Source of the DNA: Phallus indusiatus
Lineage: Eukaryota; Basidiomycota; Agaricomycetes; Phallales; Phallaceae
Direction: 5' to 3'
Assembly: GCA_027605045.1 (NCBI GenBank)
Contig: JAQFWX010000050.1
Span: 62,001-126,000 of the forward strand
DNA: 64,000 nucleotides
Shown: one piece after another, positions 23,188-36,856 of the stretch
How positions within the stretch are numbered: position 1 is the first letter of the stretch
Layout: every line of letters starts with the position of its first letter
Made by a program: the position numbers and the translations under genes
The notes under the pieces: generated by a model
The model's database searches: none
What the model was told of the DNA's origin: nothing
What the model saw: the letters and a program-made list of their open reading frames with translations, nothing else

Positions 23188-26159
23188 ATGCGTGGCATTC
23201 AAGCATTTCTCAATACACCCAAGTGCCAAAGACGAATCGGACCATGTCAAGTTTCAGCCATTTGTTATAACAATACCCGCCAATGTTGCCCTACTTCAAA
23301 ATTACCGTCACCGTATATGACACGGCGTATGTCATCGTTTACGAGAAATATCACCACCCCGCGCAATTCAAGGGAATCAATCAATAGCATATCGGAAGCC
23401 GAGGAGGCTGTTAGGCAAGCTATACTGGACAAAGTGTTGCGGGCAGGACGACAAACGCCTGCGGAACTCATGTTACGATGTATGTTTTTTTTTGTTTTAT
23501 GCCCCGAAAATGAGATCAAATAGTTACGGCATTATATTTTAGGTACTATTCTTGATGCTGAAGGTATGTGCCCGGTCTTCATATTATTTTCATGAGGTCA
23601 AGAAGTGGAGAATTGTCGGAGAATTCCCTACCCGTTTCTTTAACCCTGTTTCGTGTCTTTTTTTTTTGCCTTCATCCCGTATTCGTTTTTTTTACGAGTT
23701 CTTTTCTTTTGAGGGATGCTTCTATAGGTGTTGTCAGAACTATATCCGGCGAGTTCAAAAAGTCAGACTTGTGCGCTGAACACCAGTTAAACGTACGTAG
23801 TAAGCCCGTTCAATATTCATTTAACCCAAATCAGAACTCTTTTCTGAACTACTCGTTCTCGATTGCGTGCCCCAACGCGTGGTCGCGCGAGTAATTCTAA
23901 TATGTTTGATTGTGCTCGTTACTTAATATGTTATCCTTAGCCTCGTGATCTTCGCAAAATCGACTCTCGTATACCGAATCTTGTGCCGACTATCCTAACC
24001 AGAAAGGAGGGATTTTTGGTACGTAAGTTTCAGGAGAGACTTCTTTTCTCTTTCACACAAAGTATCTGATTTTGAGCCAAACTCGTCTTTTTGTAATAGG
24101 TCAGTATACTTCATATACGGGCTCTTGTCAAGGCGGATGCCGTCATTCTATTCGACACTTACGGCTCTACTGATTCGCGGTTACATTCCATATTCTTATA
24201 CCATTTAGAGGTGAGATCTTGGAAAGAATCCGGTCAACTGGCGCCGCACATTATGCATCATGGCTCACAAAATGCAATCTATTATAGCATAACCTAAAAA
24301 TTAAGGGGCTCAATGCTTTACCATATGAATTCCGAGCTCTAGAGTCAATCCTCGTCTCAGTTTTGAGCGCTCTTGAAGCTGAGATGGTGTTCATGCGTAA
24401 TCTAATCGGTGGCTTGCTGGCTGAACTCGAGGACGATATAGATCGTGACAAGTTCAAAAGATTGCTTCATTATTCAAGGCGGTTGTCGGCGTTTCTGAAT
24501 AGGGCGAAACTGGTAAGCTGAAAGATTTTTAGTTTCTCCGGACCAATGCTACGCCGCGGATGAGATCTTACCTTGCTTTGAATGCGGGGTTGAGCTGGTC
24601 GGTTCATGTCTAGGTGACTCCGGGCCGGATTAAGGCTCGACGGAAAGGGTCTGGAAAGACGTGTCATACGGATCGCCTCTTTTTCATGTCTGTTTGAGGA
24701 AGCGAATTACTGACTGTCCTCACTTCTAGGTCGGAGAAGCTATTGACGAGGTTCTTGAGCAAGGTACGACTGGCTGCTCCGCATTCTTCATTCTTTGTTT
24801 GCTACGCTTCTTTTGCTATCCCCACTTCCCCATTTTGCACGCTTTGGATTGCGCAAGGGGTGGTCGCGCTTGGCATCATGGGGTGCCGTCCCCACCTGTC
24901 GATTACGATCTCTTCTTCCTTCTTCTCGCACTCTATATTTTCACCACATCATCCATCCATCATGACAGCCATGGTCTTTCCTCTCTGGGCTGCTTGTCGC
25001 CGCTATCGTTTTTGTTAATTGTTGGCGGAGGATCATTTTATTCTCTTTTGACCCTTGGCTACCCCATATTTCGCCCAACCTGGCCTGACGTTGCTTGGAT
25101 TGTTCATTTTGCTTTTGGCTTGCAGCTGACCCCCCATTTTCCCATGTTCGTTGTTTGCTAATGATCCTCTCATTGTGCCTTTTTAACAGATGAAGATCTG
25201 AACGCCATGTATCTAAGCGATAAAAAAGCAAACAAACCACGCGCTCTGAACGATCATGAGGATTTGGAAGTTCTGCTTGAGTCATTCTCTAAACAAGCAG
25301 AGGAGATTGTCAATGAAGCGGAGAATATTTCGGTACGTCTTGTGACTAATTTGAAATGGATGGCCATCTGAATATGTCATCCTCTTCTTTCTTGCAGAGC
25401 AATGTCCAATCAACGCAAGAGATTGTTGAGCTCATTTTGGATTCCAATCGGAATGCTTTGCTGGGCCTTGATCTGAAGGTTTCTATTGGAACATTGGGAA
25501 TTGGCACTGGTGCGCTCGTGGCCGGGTTGTTTGGTATGAATGTAAGTACCGTGATTGTGGCTTGTTGTTGTCGAAAAGGACATCCATATTCTTCTCGTCT
25601 TCGGAATCTTCGGGTTCCTTTCCGATGATATCTGGAGGTGTGCATGATGACCTGTGATTCCGATGGCTTTTGAGGACCAAAGTCAAGGACGCCTTATATC
25701 ATATTCTTCTCTTTTATCTTATCATCGTATTGCGTTTCCTTATCATTGATTACGCCTTCTTTCTTTATCTAGCTCACATCTCATCTTGAATCCAACCCGT
25801 ATGCATTCGGCATAATGTCGGGTGTTGCAGCGCTGGTCAGTCTCTGCATCACTGTCGGTGGATTAAGAAGGTTTGTCGTTGTCGTCATTTTACCTACTTA
25901 GGACATACTTCTCGTTCTTCCTCTGTTCCTATTCCTTCATCGCTCTCATCACATAACCTGACACCTTTTACCCTCTAGGCTGGCCAAAATTCGCAAAGTT
26001 GGTTTATCGGCGGGTACAGGCACATCTGGTGTTGTACGAAGCTCTGGCGGGGCGGGTGGACGGATTTCTGGATCTGAAGATCATGCTTCATCACCTCAAG
26101 GCGTGAAAAAACGGTGGATATTGCTACCTCTAAGGAAGAGGAATCGGGGCGGAGAGTAG
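23188..26159 (+). CDS. MRS2-type mitochondrial magnesium channel (CorA superfamily), 463 residues
   Basis: Eleven exons join in frame: 23188-23479, 23543-23563, 23728-23792, 23941-24018, 24100-24210, 24288-24512, 24730-24763, 25190-25332, 25398-25541, 25773-25870 and 25979-26159. The product carries Mg2+ across the inner mitochondrial membrane as a pentamer. The N-terminus is Arg-rich and nearly free of acidic residues, as for a mitochondrial presequence. Family blocks follow in order: a DLRKIDSR-like basic segment, LPYEFRALESIL, DEDLNAMYLSDKK, then the first membrane helix ending in the signature GMN (residues 369-371) and a second helix (about 384-403). The C-terminus is basic (KRWILLPLRKRNRG). 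Exon 2 is only 21 nt, and intron 7 is 426 nt, far longer than others here. For exon 6 I chose the TAG acceptor at 24285-24287 over a weaker AAG 18 nt downstream. Confidence 0.9.
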
Positions 26160-27594
26160 AAAGATCAATAAGATCGTATATCTCCCATCTGGTCCAGGAC
26201 CTTCTGTGCAGGCTTTGACTTTTGGACCTTCCTTTGGACCTGTTGGTCTCTTTCTCTTCATGAAACACCTCGGGTTTTTGGAACCCTGTTCGCTATTGTT
26301 ATGTTTATAACGACCAAGCGCACTTACATCCTTCTCGGATGAGCTGAGCTTTGGGTCATTCTATTAGATGTGTATGCCTTGAACATACGCCACAAACATC
26401 CCCTCTCTTTTCTGGTTCATAGGGATCGGCTTCCGTTATGTCATTCCCTCTTATTCCGAAACTTTATTCCTTTTAGACACCGTTTCTTTGCAGCCCACAC
26501 ACTTCTCCGTAACCCATCCCCTCTGATACAGACATGTCCCCAGCTCTAAAGTTATGATATCCGAGTATAGATATGTAATAAAAGCGTACGTTTGGCAATG
26601 ATGAGACAATGGCAGCGTTATATGAATCAAGTTGAGAAGGGCTATACGTCGCAAGTTGGACCTATCAAGAATAGACTGACTTGTATCATGCCACCGCGGT
26701 CCGTAGCAATTATGTACAATACTGGATTGATCGCTACTCCCTCTACTTACGTTCCGTCTAAACTTTGAAAGATCCAACAACTGAGCGAGCGCTCGGCTCA
26801 TTGAGAGCTTGAAGTACGCGTGATGTCATATTGTTTTTTGCTTCTTCTAACTTCGTCAAGGTATGTAGTAGTTATTCACATATACATGCAAGTCATCCTA
26901 CTTCTTCATAGCCTTTGAGACCGTCGCCTTTGACAAATGGCAAAGATTCCCCGAAACACCATCAGCTCAGTCGCTCAGCTAGTGACACTAATCCACTTTC
27001 CTCGTGTACCAGGCGCGTTGATAAAGGACGAATCGTTTTCATGAAACGGACGCACCAGGGATTGAACCTCTGTTGAACCTGTTAATCATACCCGGGTTGG
27101 ATAGATTTTATAAAAGGTCTTTATGGGGCGCTTGGATTAAGCTTGGATGACTTCAAACTTTCACAGAAGGTGATCTCCCCGGTTTCGCATTAGCCCTCTC
27201 AATGAAGCCATACCTTTGTCCGTAACGCTTCCGACTGGTACCTTTTGGTAGATTTCGTGTGATGCTGTCAGTGCCCTTGAGCCTTTTACGGCTTGCATTG
27301 AAGCTCTTTAGCCCGCTTTCACAATCTTATTTTGGAATCAATCCATGGATATGTTTTAAACGAGGAAAAGCTACGTATTGGCAGTTAGAGGTCAAGGAAG
27401 TTTGTAACACGTTAAATCGGGAGGTTAGACGTTTTGGGGCTTACTAGAGGTCTGGGCGCGTACTTATTGCCTCCCCTCGGTCGGATGGCTGTTCCAGACC
27501 CGGCCAAGCTGACCGTAAATTGCCAAGTGTCTGTTTGGCGACACATCTCATTCTCTCGTCCTCGGTTCGTTCTGAATTTTCGTGTCACCAATCG
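26160..27594. other. Intergenic, nothing firm
   Basis: Antisense frames at 26451-26801 and a plus frame at 27259-27447 lack recognisable domains. A minus-strand GGTTCAATCCC-like box at 27058-27069 was examined as a tRNA and rejected. Confidence 0.4.
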
Positions 27595-29339
27595 ATGAAA
27601 CAAGAAGACAACAAACCAGTACACCTTTTCAAACTTAAAGATGAAATAACGTAAGTTCTAATCTACAACTCGTATGGTGCTGATAGGAATAATCCGTAAC
27701 TACTAGAATTGCCTCAAGTAAATGGTCTCTGAATACTATTCTCCAAACAGAGCGCGATCTTCATTCTACCATCTGTCAATTGAAGAATGTCTATAACTCC
27801 AAGCTCAAAATAAATCAACTCCATTCAGATATACTCTACCGTGTCTTCACAATAGCGGTTCAATCCTCATGGAGTCCCCTTCGTATGACTATTCTGTTAA
27901 GACTTTCGCATGTATGTCAGCATTGGAGACAATCCGCATTGGGATGGCCAACTCTATGGACATTTTTAGATATAGACAGCACACCTCCAATCTTCGATCT
28001 CTTTTTGGAGCGATCACAGGACGCTCCTCTCACGTTATGGATGGGATATACCGCTCTAGAGGAAGCTCTGTCGACATCCTTTTTTGTACAGCATGCCAAT
28101 CACATCTTATCTCGTTTATCCCGTTTGATCATTTCCTCTACATGCATAGAATTCCCCTCATTTTATAATATTCTCAAGCACTCTGGGCTATTACCCCTTC
28201 AATTACGACATTTCGATCTCCAGCTATCCGGACGTAACCACACCGATGATGATATAGATGAATGTCGAGCACTTATATCACACATAGTAGACGGCTCCTC
28301 CCTTCAAGAATTTGCGCTGGGCGGATTGGGTCTACCATGGCCCGAGCTCTCGCTCAACAACATAACATATCTAAACCTTTCCCAACCAGTGACTTTGCCC
28401 ACTTCTCAATTTCTGGTCTTTCTATCCAACTGTCGTTTTCTGAGAGTGCTGGAACTCAATTTCTATGATAAAGATAATTCCAGTCACAAATCTACCTCCC
28501 TTAAAACACCGCCAACAAACCTGGCGGCCAGAAAACTGGTTCTTAACCTCACGAGACTCAAATTGAGGGCACGCGGGTCTCTAGGATGTGAATTTATCCA
28601 GCTGGTTTCGCAACACATCCAATTTTCAGGAAGGCTATCTTCTTTTGAATTGGATTACATTCATACTTCCGGTGCCCCAGTCGGTAACGATGCCTTGCAC
28701 CAGACGCACTGGCATCTAGAAGAAAAGCAAGGCATTATCTCGACCTGGCCCTTACCGGTCCCGCCAGGAACGTTTAGTCATTTTTCCAACTGTCGATTTT
28801 TACTGATCGAACTGATGAACGATAATCATCATACCAACGAGTCTCGAATGCATCTCAACATCCGCGGATATACCTCTGTCGGTGATTACGGTACCGGATC
28901 GCGTTCGCGTAACTTGTCCCCGCTTGTCATCTCTTATGGAGGACTCCCAGGTTCAGATTATTTCCTCATTCTCAACCTATTACGCGCTACACCCGAAATA
29001 CGGCATTTAAGGTTACATTCCCAAGCATGGGAAGTCCTAGCCCTGGAGAACCTTGATGCACGCAACGCGTTTCCTTGTCTTCACACACTAGAACTGGCAC
29101 TTTGTACTATCCAAGGACTGAATTCACTACCGACAGCCTTACAGGTCAAAACCCTCATATTGCACGACTGCAATATATCTTCCGAAGTTTTATTTGACGT
29201 GGTTTTGAGGCTGAAAGCCACGTTTTTGGATTTAGTGGACATAAATGCGGATGTCTTGGAGGAGTGCGCAAATGCTATTACCACCTTGCGTAAAAGGGGT
29301 GTTTGTGTAGTTAAAAGACATTCCAAAGTATCGAATTGA
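27595..29339 (+). CDS. F-box/leucine-rich protein, 562 residues
   Basis: Exon 1 is 27595-27650 (MKQEDNKPVHLFKLKDEI), a 56-nt phase-2 GT-AG intron covers 27651-27706, and exon 2 is 27707-29339. The F-box lies near residues 70-120: LHSDILYRVF, then LSHVCQHWRQSALGWPTLW, the WR and LW pattern typical of mushroom F-box-like domains. The rest has irregular leucine-rich segments (FLSNCRFLRVLELNF and FPCLHTLEL types) that would form a substrate-binding solenoid. F-box proteins of this kind link a substrate to SKP1 and cullin in an SCF ubiquitin ligase; the substrate is unknown. Expected in cytosol or nucleus. It is followed 395 bases later by a paralog on the same strand. Confidence 0.88.
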
Positions 29340-29734
29340 ACCTTTTGGATAAGGTGATGACATCCCATCACTTCATAAACTCTCTGTTTACCTCGTCCGA
29401 TAGTGCGTTCGCGCTAATTTTGCCACTGTGAGCATTACACGATTAATAGTGCTACACAACAATATCATTGAGATACTGCGAGCCATCTATTTCCCTGATA
29501 TATTCAAAACTACTGACTTCTCGGGAGGATTTAATTGGGAGGGAGTAATCATATTGCATTTTGCATGGTACTCGTTTAAATTTTAAAAGAAGAGCTTCAG
29601 TTGATCTCGGTGTAGTCCGCAACGCTTAATCAAAAGTCGCTTACGTGATTGTATTGACTAAGCCAAATCTACATTCTTCCATTTTTTTTCGCCTCAATTT
29701 CACCTTTTATTGGTTTCCGCGAAAGCGAAACGAT

Positions 29735-31391
29735 ATGCTATACCAAAACAAAATTACAAAATACTTCAAACCCGTAAACGAGTAAATCAATTTTACCCTT
29801 CCTAAATTCGAAATTAATAAAATTACAATCTAGGACAAACTTGGGGAGAACAAAGAAGAGTTGTCATTCTACGAAGTTCGCGAACTGTCAATGCAATGGG
29901 TTCTGCGATACCAAGCCCGCGATCCACAAACTCGATTCAGACATACTTTACCAAATTTTCACATTAGTTGTCAACAACTTTTCTTTTCGTACGGTTTTGA
30001 ACATCTCTCACGTATGCCATTACTGGAGAACATCTGTATTGGGATGGCCGACTTTATGGGCATTTATGAACCTAAACGATTCTCCAGAATATATGGATAT
30101 GTTTTTACAATGGTCACAAAATGCTCCTCTCGAATTACGTTGGACGACCTCAGATAATCCCGGTTTCGAACTGGAACCTCATTTCGACCAATACCCATCA
30201 AGATTGTATCTCATGCTATATGAAGATTCAATTTTACCCCGTCTACGCACTTTAAATATGTATACTTCATACATCAACTTCTCTCAATTTCTTCGTACCG
30301 TCGAGGTGGTGGGATCATCGCTATCTCAACTACGACGCGTCGACGTTTACCTATTCAATGGTAACCAGATTTACCCGGTCCCACCGCTATCTACGGATAC
30401 ATTATACAATGAACATCTCCAAGAAATCGTATTTGAGGGATTAGATTTACCATGTTTCCAGCTTTCACACAACAGCCTAACACGTCTCAAATTCAATAAT
30501 CGAATAAACGCGCTTGCTTTGTCTCAGCTTTTGGTTTTTCTATCCAATTGTCCTTCTTTGAGATTCTTGGACGTTGAGTTTCAAGATGATCATGACCGTG
30601 AAACGGCGGCCGCTTTCATCATGCCGACTAACAAACTCACTCTTGACCTTATTGGATTGGAGATCGGAGCGTATGGCTCCATAAGCTTTGATTTTCTCGA
30701 ACGGTTTTCGGGGTGCATCCGAATACCGAGAATGTTAGATACATTCTGGCTACATTACACTCTCGATCCAACCTCAGAATCAGATTCCGAGGTTAACGAT
30801 TTGGAGCTCCCTAGTAGAGCGCTCCCTCTTGGTCAATGGCCTATTCCACCGGAGGTATTCTCCCAATTCTCAAGCTTCCAATATTTGAATGTACGCTTTA
30901 CGAAACTCAACGGATGGTTGAGACTATGCGGGCATACCTCTGCCAGTGACCACGCTAAGGAAATACGTTCTCTATCGTGTCCGTTCATCGTGGAATGTTG
31001 TGACTTGGAGACACTCTGCTATTTTCCTGTTCTCGCATTGATCAATGCCATGCCCCAATTACAACATCTAGTACTGGAGGATCTCGCATGGTTTATTTTC
31101 CCTTTGCGGGCTGAATATCACGACACTCCCAGTGCATTTCCTCGCCTCCATATTCTTCAAGTGAAGGAATTTAGCATTGACGGACTGAATTCGCTACCAG
31201 CAGACTTAAAAGCTGAAATGCTTATTCTAGAGTCCTGCGTTGTGTCTGAAAAGGCTTTGGTAGAGGCGACTTTGAGGATGGGAGTCCGGGTATTGGAATT
31301 AATCAAGGTTCGTGGTTTTGGTGGAAATGGCTATTTAAATGGTGTTCGGACTCTTCAAGAATTGGGAGTTAACGTGGTTTGGAAATTGTGA
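29735..31391 (+). CDS. F-box/leucine-rich protein with a divergent, Cys-rich N-terminus
   Basis: The body from about 29856 to the stop at 31391 is one open frame and clearly paralogous to the F-box gene just upstream: LDSDILYQIF, then ISHVCHYWRTSVLGWPTLW, then leucine-rich segments (FLSNCPSLRFLDVEF). No ATG precedes the F-box in that frame, so an upstream exon is needed. A workable model is exon 1 29735-29773 (MLYQNKITKYFKP) joined to 29856 through an 82-nt intron with an AAG acceptor, giving 524 residues; a TAG acceptor at 29831-29833 does not fit that frame. The stretch before the F-box is Cys-rich (SCHSTKFANCQCNGFC) and replaces the usual KWS block. The start is uncertain; the body is not. 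Confidence 0.8.
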
Positions 31392-32191
31392 TCTGGTAGG
31401 TCAACAGTGCATATGTAATGATTCTGGCTATCGTTGACTACGAGTTTTTAGAAGGACAGGCTAAAACCATTTTCGCTTTGCACTTTGCTGTTGAATATTG
31501 CATTAATATTATCTATTCTTGACGCCAGCGTCTAATGTCTACACAGTCTGGGTTCATCTTCATCCCACGACCTCTTGCTAGTCGTGACCGCGAGGACACT
31601 CTTTCCTTGATCCTTCCTTTAATCTTACTCGTTTTGTCTCTAATGCCCAAAAAAAACTCGCACGAGTTGTAATCAAATTCTGTTTATTCAATCCATTCAC
31701 GCTATTCTCACATTCAAAGCGCGTGCCTGCAGATTTTAAAAGTTGACAGCCTGCTAGTGTTTGCGCTGACTATCCAACCCGCAACTCAGACCAAAAATTT
31801 TTCTCACAAGCGTTAAAATTCTAGATTCAGGAGTATTAGTCTCGAGTCCAAACGTCATATAATCAAATAGGTCGCAAATTGGACACGGAGCGTTGGCAGT
31901 GGTTACCATCGGATTCTCAGGTGGGCGCTTTGGTCTGAACTGTGCAGTTTACGATTTAATTAGGTTATGAAGCAAGAATCGATGTTATTGAATACAGTAA
32001 GCCAAATAGTTTATATTCAGTAATTCATGTCGGTCTCAGTTTTTTTGAAGTTAGGAGGCTTGTTGCATACATGGTTCGCGGCTTCTTTATTTAATTTCGT
32101 TTACGAGTCGTTGACGTTACATTGAAATATTTCAAAAACCCAAAGGCACGTGCATATAGGAAGTCCAAATTGAGGCACTATTGGTGTTAAA
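31392..32191. other. Intergenic, 3' flank of the P450 gene
   Basis: No gene seen. Its last part resembles the DNA beyond the 3' end of the second P450 copy (near 39245-39331), so the duplicated segment may extend past the stop codons. Confidence 0.45.
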
Positions 32192-34136
32192 TCACACAGA
32201 TCGGCGTTTCATCCCTACCCTTGTGCTAACTGGCTTTCTTAAAAATCCTTCTCGAGTTTTGAGCTACCAAAGAAGGTCAAGGAATCAAGCAAATGATGAG
32301 TGGTGTAAAGAGCTTACGGGTTCATCTGACTCCAAAACGAACTCGTATCGTTTAAACATCGTGGCCATGATTATAAACAGCTCTAATATAGCCAGGTTCT
32401 TTCCTACACAAGCTCTATAACACAGATAGGCACACTCGTCATGTCTTCGTAAAGGCGACATATTGGAATCCTTACCTTGGCCCGACAGAAAACGGGTTGA
32501 AGGTCTTCTGGATTAGGTTAGAGTCTCGTTCAAACCATCGTTCCGGCCGATACTCTTCGATATCGTCACCCCAGACCTTGGTGTTTCTATGAATTGTGTA
32601 ACTTGGAACGCTAACGATAGTCCCTTCTTTGAAATGCCGTCCACTTATGTCCAAGCCACCTTCCCCGACAACTCGAGGAAGACCCATGGAAGATGTTGAA
32701 AGGAGACGAAGCCCTTCGTTGATACACGCCTCCAGGTATTTGAGCTTCTTGACAGATTCATATTGTATAACACCCTCTTCCAGACCCAGAGCTGAATCTA
32801 ACTCGGCTTGTAACTTCTTTTGCACCCTGGGATTTTGTGCAAGATAAAATACGATCCCGGCTGACGAGCTATTATTAACAGTCAGTCAGACCAGAGACAT
32901 GAGTCAAGTGGAAACACTACAAACTTAGAGATAGTGTCACTGCCAGCAACGAGTTGGGTGAGCGCCTCGGAAATTAATTCTTCTTTGCCCATTGGATTTC
33001 CTTCTTCGTCTTTCCCTTCCATTAGTTTCGAAAGTAAATCGTCACGATCAGTGGGGTTAGCCTCTGCTAATCGCGTCTCTACTCTAGCAATGGCTATGCC
33101 AGCCAAGTGTTTGACTGCTTTCTGACCTCGAGAATACCAAGGCAGTCTATGAATATGAGGCCTAAGCCAGAGTGGAAGGACACCTATTGAGGCAGAGAAA
33201 TCTCCTCGAGAGTTAAGGATCTGTATAGCTGGAATATGAATAACCTTCAACGGTGCACCCGGCTCGGTCACCGCGACCGGGGCGAGATCCTTTGCAGCAT
33301 CGAGCATTCCGAATGGCGCTCCGAACGCCAGATCACCGATAATGTCGAGAGCAAGGTAACTGCACCATGGGAGCACGTCGAACCGGACTCGTCCATCGCG
33401 GCCGACCCAGCCGCCTTCGCCTTCTGTTCCGGAGATTCCTTTGGCACCACCTTCGCACAGTTTGTCCCACTGTTTGATAAGTTTCGCTAATCCCATTCTA
33501 GCATGATTTTCAAACGCGGACACATTCTTTGGCGAAAACATGTGAGCGACCATCTTCTGCTTGCGTGTATGGTCTGCGCGGGACCTAGTACTAAAGAGAC
33601 CTCGACGAATGAAGACGAAAGAGTCGTAATAATCACTCTATCGAATTGATTAGATTGGACAGTCTGTTTGGTATTTCGTTTTCTATACCTTTGTCGTACC
33701 GGTTCCATGACCGTATACGATATGTAGGGCTTCAGGATCACTAATGGATACATGGTTTGGTGCGATACGGGCGAATTTACCTAGGATAGGAATTCAAAAT
33801 GCCACGTCAAAAAAATGGGAAACAACAATATTAATCAAAGGAGGTTGACTGACCGACTTTCTGATGAAGATTATGGACAATCTCGGACCTATGTCCTCGA
33901 GCTGTTTGGTACCCGAGCCAAGCGTCGGACAAGGCAGCCAGCTTGGGCCCTGGGGTATTACGAATATCGTGCTCGTCGAACCACCACGCTAAAATATGAT
34001 ACAAAGGTATGATGAACAATAATCCTACTATCGTAATCTTGAGGAGCAAAGAATAATGGTTTAAAAATTCCGACAGTGAAATCATGGAGGGTATATGTCG
34101 TGGCTCCAAGCCTGGCTTTAGAATTTTGAAAGCCAT
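32192..34136 (-). CDS. Cytochrome P450, CYP53-like (benzoate 4-monooxygenase type), copy 1, 549 residues
   Basis: Six minus-strand exons join in frame: 33854-34136, 33689-33780, 32925-33637, 32476-32868, 32318-32414 and 32192-32263. It is a membrane-anchored haem monooxygenase. The N-terminal anchor is a hydrophobic helix (about residues 33-50) followed by the proline hinge NTPGPK. The I-helix motif is AGSDT, the K-helix ExxR is EGLR, then RPERW, and the haem loop FSVGPRACVGKNLA with Cys496 as iron ligand. The blocks GDLAFGAPFGML and ILNSRGDFSASIGVLP match my recall of CYP53 proteins that para-hydroxylate benzoate-like aromatics. The exact substrate cannot be read from sequence. It is paired with a near-identical copy at 39332-41264, with an O-methyltransferase between them. 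Electrons would come from a P450 reductase encoded elsewhere. Confidence 0.88.
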
Positions 34137-36856
34137 ACTGCGTCAGTGGTGAAAGATTGAGACAAGCTTTGTGAAGGGTAAATTTATGGTTTAAGTGGTT
34201 TTTAAAAGTCATAATAGAGTAATATACGACATGATGAACATGCTTTGTGAGCGCTAGTAATCAGACTTCAAGTTGAATGAGCGTGATCAGAATTTGAACA
34301 GAATTGTCTAAATTTGAGCTTTCCCTAATACAGAATCAGAACAGCGCCATAATATCATGCAGACAATCTATGAAAACAAACGGTCGGAATCTGCATGTCG
34401 ATTGAAACTCAGGATGAACAAACTTGCGGTAAAATTCTGACAGGTGCAAGAAAACTATTATGTGATATCTGGATATAGAAGCAGTTTGTTTGCAATGAAT
34501 TGTTTGTGTGGATTGCGAAAATTCACTCGTTGAATTGAATAAGCGATGTTGTAGCATTAAGTTCATCATAACTACTCAATTGTCAATTGAATTCCACCGA
34601 CCTTCTTCATGAAATAAGGGTCGATCACCTGATAATGTATGAATATTCCCATAAGCCTAAAAACGGAGAGAAGCGGCGAACCGTGGGATTTTAAATCAAT
34701 TGTGGCGACGGTATCTCGGAAACACAGACACATATATACAGTACATTGGTGCTGAAAGAAGCAAAAGTAAAATGAGATAACAAGATAACCGTGGGCTCCG
34801 ACCTAGACGCAGCTTTAGGTCACAGAAGTTCCCCATTCACATCGAAGCTTGCATTGACTTACTACAGGAAATTCTGAGTGGATTTTTAAAAAGGCTAATG
34901 ATGGTCGACACCTGTATCCGGAAGTTGAATTGACGGCGTGTTCCCCTTCCTTTCCAACGGTCGCTGCAAAAATTCTTTATCCTGATATGGGCGGCAACTC
35001 AAGATTAAAATGGATTGTTCCGGTATTGTATCTACGCACTGAGGTAAAATAGCCCAAAATTGAGACGCTCCACGAGCAAGCCCAAATCCAGGATCTCCTT
35101 TGTGCACTCATGTGACTAATACACCTCCAGCATTATTCAATAGTTCCGAAGTTTGACATACAATTGCAATACCTCATCTTCTCCGACTATCTCTGTGCCC
35201 AAGGCTTATCCGACTTCGTGATTCCGAAGTACGGGACGTCATTGCTGTCTAAGAAGACAGAGTAATAATCTCTGATAACTGGTTAAAACAGAAACACTTT
35301 GGAAGATCTTTGAGTTAATCTTCCTGCTTTCACTCATCTTGCTGCAACGGCTATCGGGTAGCAGGGTGGAAAATCCTCTATTCTCTTTCCGGTGAATGGA
35401 CAAGTTAAACGATCTTGAACATGCTGCATAAACGTAAGCGCTGCATTTAATGGTTCTTTGTTCAGGAAGCCGAGTCTGACTCTTCAGATCTTCAGAGAGA
35501 AGAGGGCGCAACACTCAGGCTGTGGGACGGTGTTAGACAAGTATTTAATTCTCGGCGTAGCGACGATCCGACATGTCATCGTGCTTTTAATATCCGACGC
35601 GTCTAGCTAAATCTGGCAATTGCAAGTCGCGCTTTCGGTCAGCCCATGCGTTTCAACGAAAGCATGTAGCACCTAAGTTAAAGAACCTGCAGCTTGGGTT
35701 CTCTGTTAATACCAGAGTACAGGAGCAGGATAAGGTACTCCCATTCTTGTCAGCCCCAAAATCTTCGCCGAGTTATTTGAACGCAATGATTCAGCACCTC
35801 GTGTGCTTTTTCATCCATTTGAATGCCGTAAATCAAATTGATTCCGGGTCATCAATCTGGTTAACTCCTACTCGCCGCACTAGTGCAACTTCGACCACAT
35901 TACACAATGTACTTAATTTCGGCCATTTAGAATCCCTTTGTCAATAGCGACAGCTGTACGAATATATGGAGGTGGAAAAAGAAGCTCTATGAATAAGGAA
36001 GATATATATTGACAGATGCGTCGCTGACCCGTTCTTAGTAGAGCAGGATGTATGCTAAAGTTGAAGGATGACCGGTTGACCCGGTGACGATGTGGGCTAT
36101 CATAGCGGAACAAATTTGTGCCAGTTTGTAGGTGGAGACAGGGCTGAAGATTCTTAAGTACCTTTATGGCTATGATTTGATGCTAATATATTCCTATTGA
36201 GAAAGTGACGGAGCTTCCATGACCGACGCCAATTGTTTGCCACATTGGTGAGCTTCGCTTCGGAAATGACTGGATACCTAGAGGAATGAATTATAATGTT
36301 GGACGTTTATATGAATGTCGCAATATCAGGAATCAGGGAAGTTCGAACCGCAACACGAAGAACGATAATTAGTGCCCATTGTCACGCGAATTTTTATATG
36401 GTGAATCTGGAGATAAGGGTCCAGTGACATTGTACAACGAATTGATTCATGATCTGAGAGTTAAGCTTAGAGAGGTTATTACCCCAATATGGTCGAACAC
36501 TCCCATCTTGGTTGGTGAGTAACGCATGAAGTTCTTTAAGTTGATTGTACTGATTTCAACTCAGATTAAGACCGCGTGCTGCTGTGCTACAAATCAGTAC
36601 AAGAGCTGTATGAAGGCGTTTTTGGCGACCAGAACCCATAAATGTTGGTGTTTTTCTTCATATACAATTCTATTTATTGATGATTGCATTCACACCCATA
36701 CAGTATACACGCATACAATCGCAATTGTATAAAAATAAATCGACAACCTACGAGAACGGATAGCCTTTTGTACACGTGCACGGGAATCACGTGTGTAAGG
36801 CAAACCATTTATAGAGTTTCGATGTCGCTTTGAAGGGTGATAACGTGGTAACAAAG
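34137..36856. other. Intergenic between P450 copy 1 and the O-methyltransferase
   Basis: 2.7 kb without a supported gene. Plus frame 35747-35947 and minus frames 34895-35107 and 35239-35514 show no domain and no splice continuity. It may contain decayed sequence. The two flanking genes point away from each other, so their promoters lie here. Confidence 0.4.

Noticed and set aside
27058..27069. Minus-strand AGGTTCAATCCC as a tRNA T-arm
   Set aside because: The T-stem pairs only three of five, no acceptor or D-arm could be drawn upstream, and no anticodon arm fits the spacing.
29861..30157. Second plus-strand frame inside the F-box gene
   Set aside because: Out-of-frame shadow of the F-box coding sequence; similar shadows occur in every paralog.
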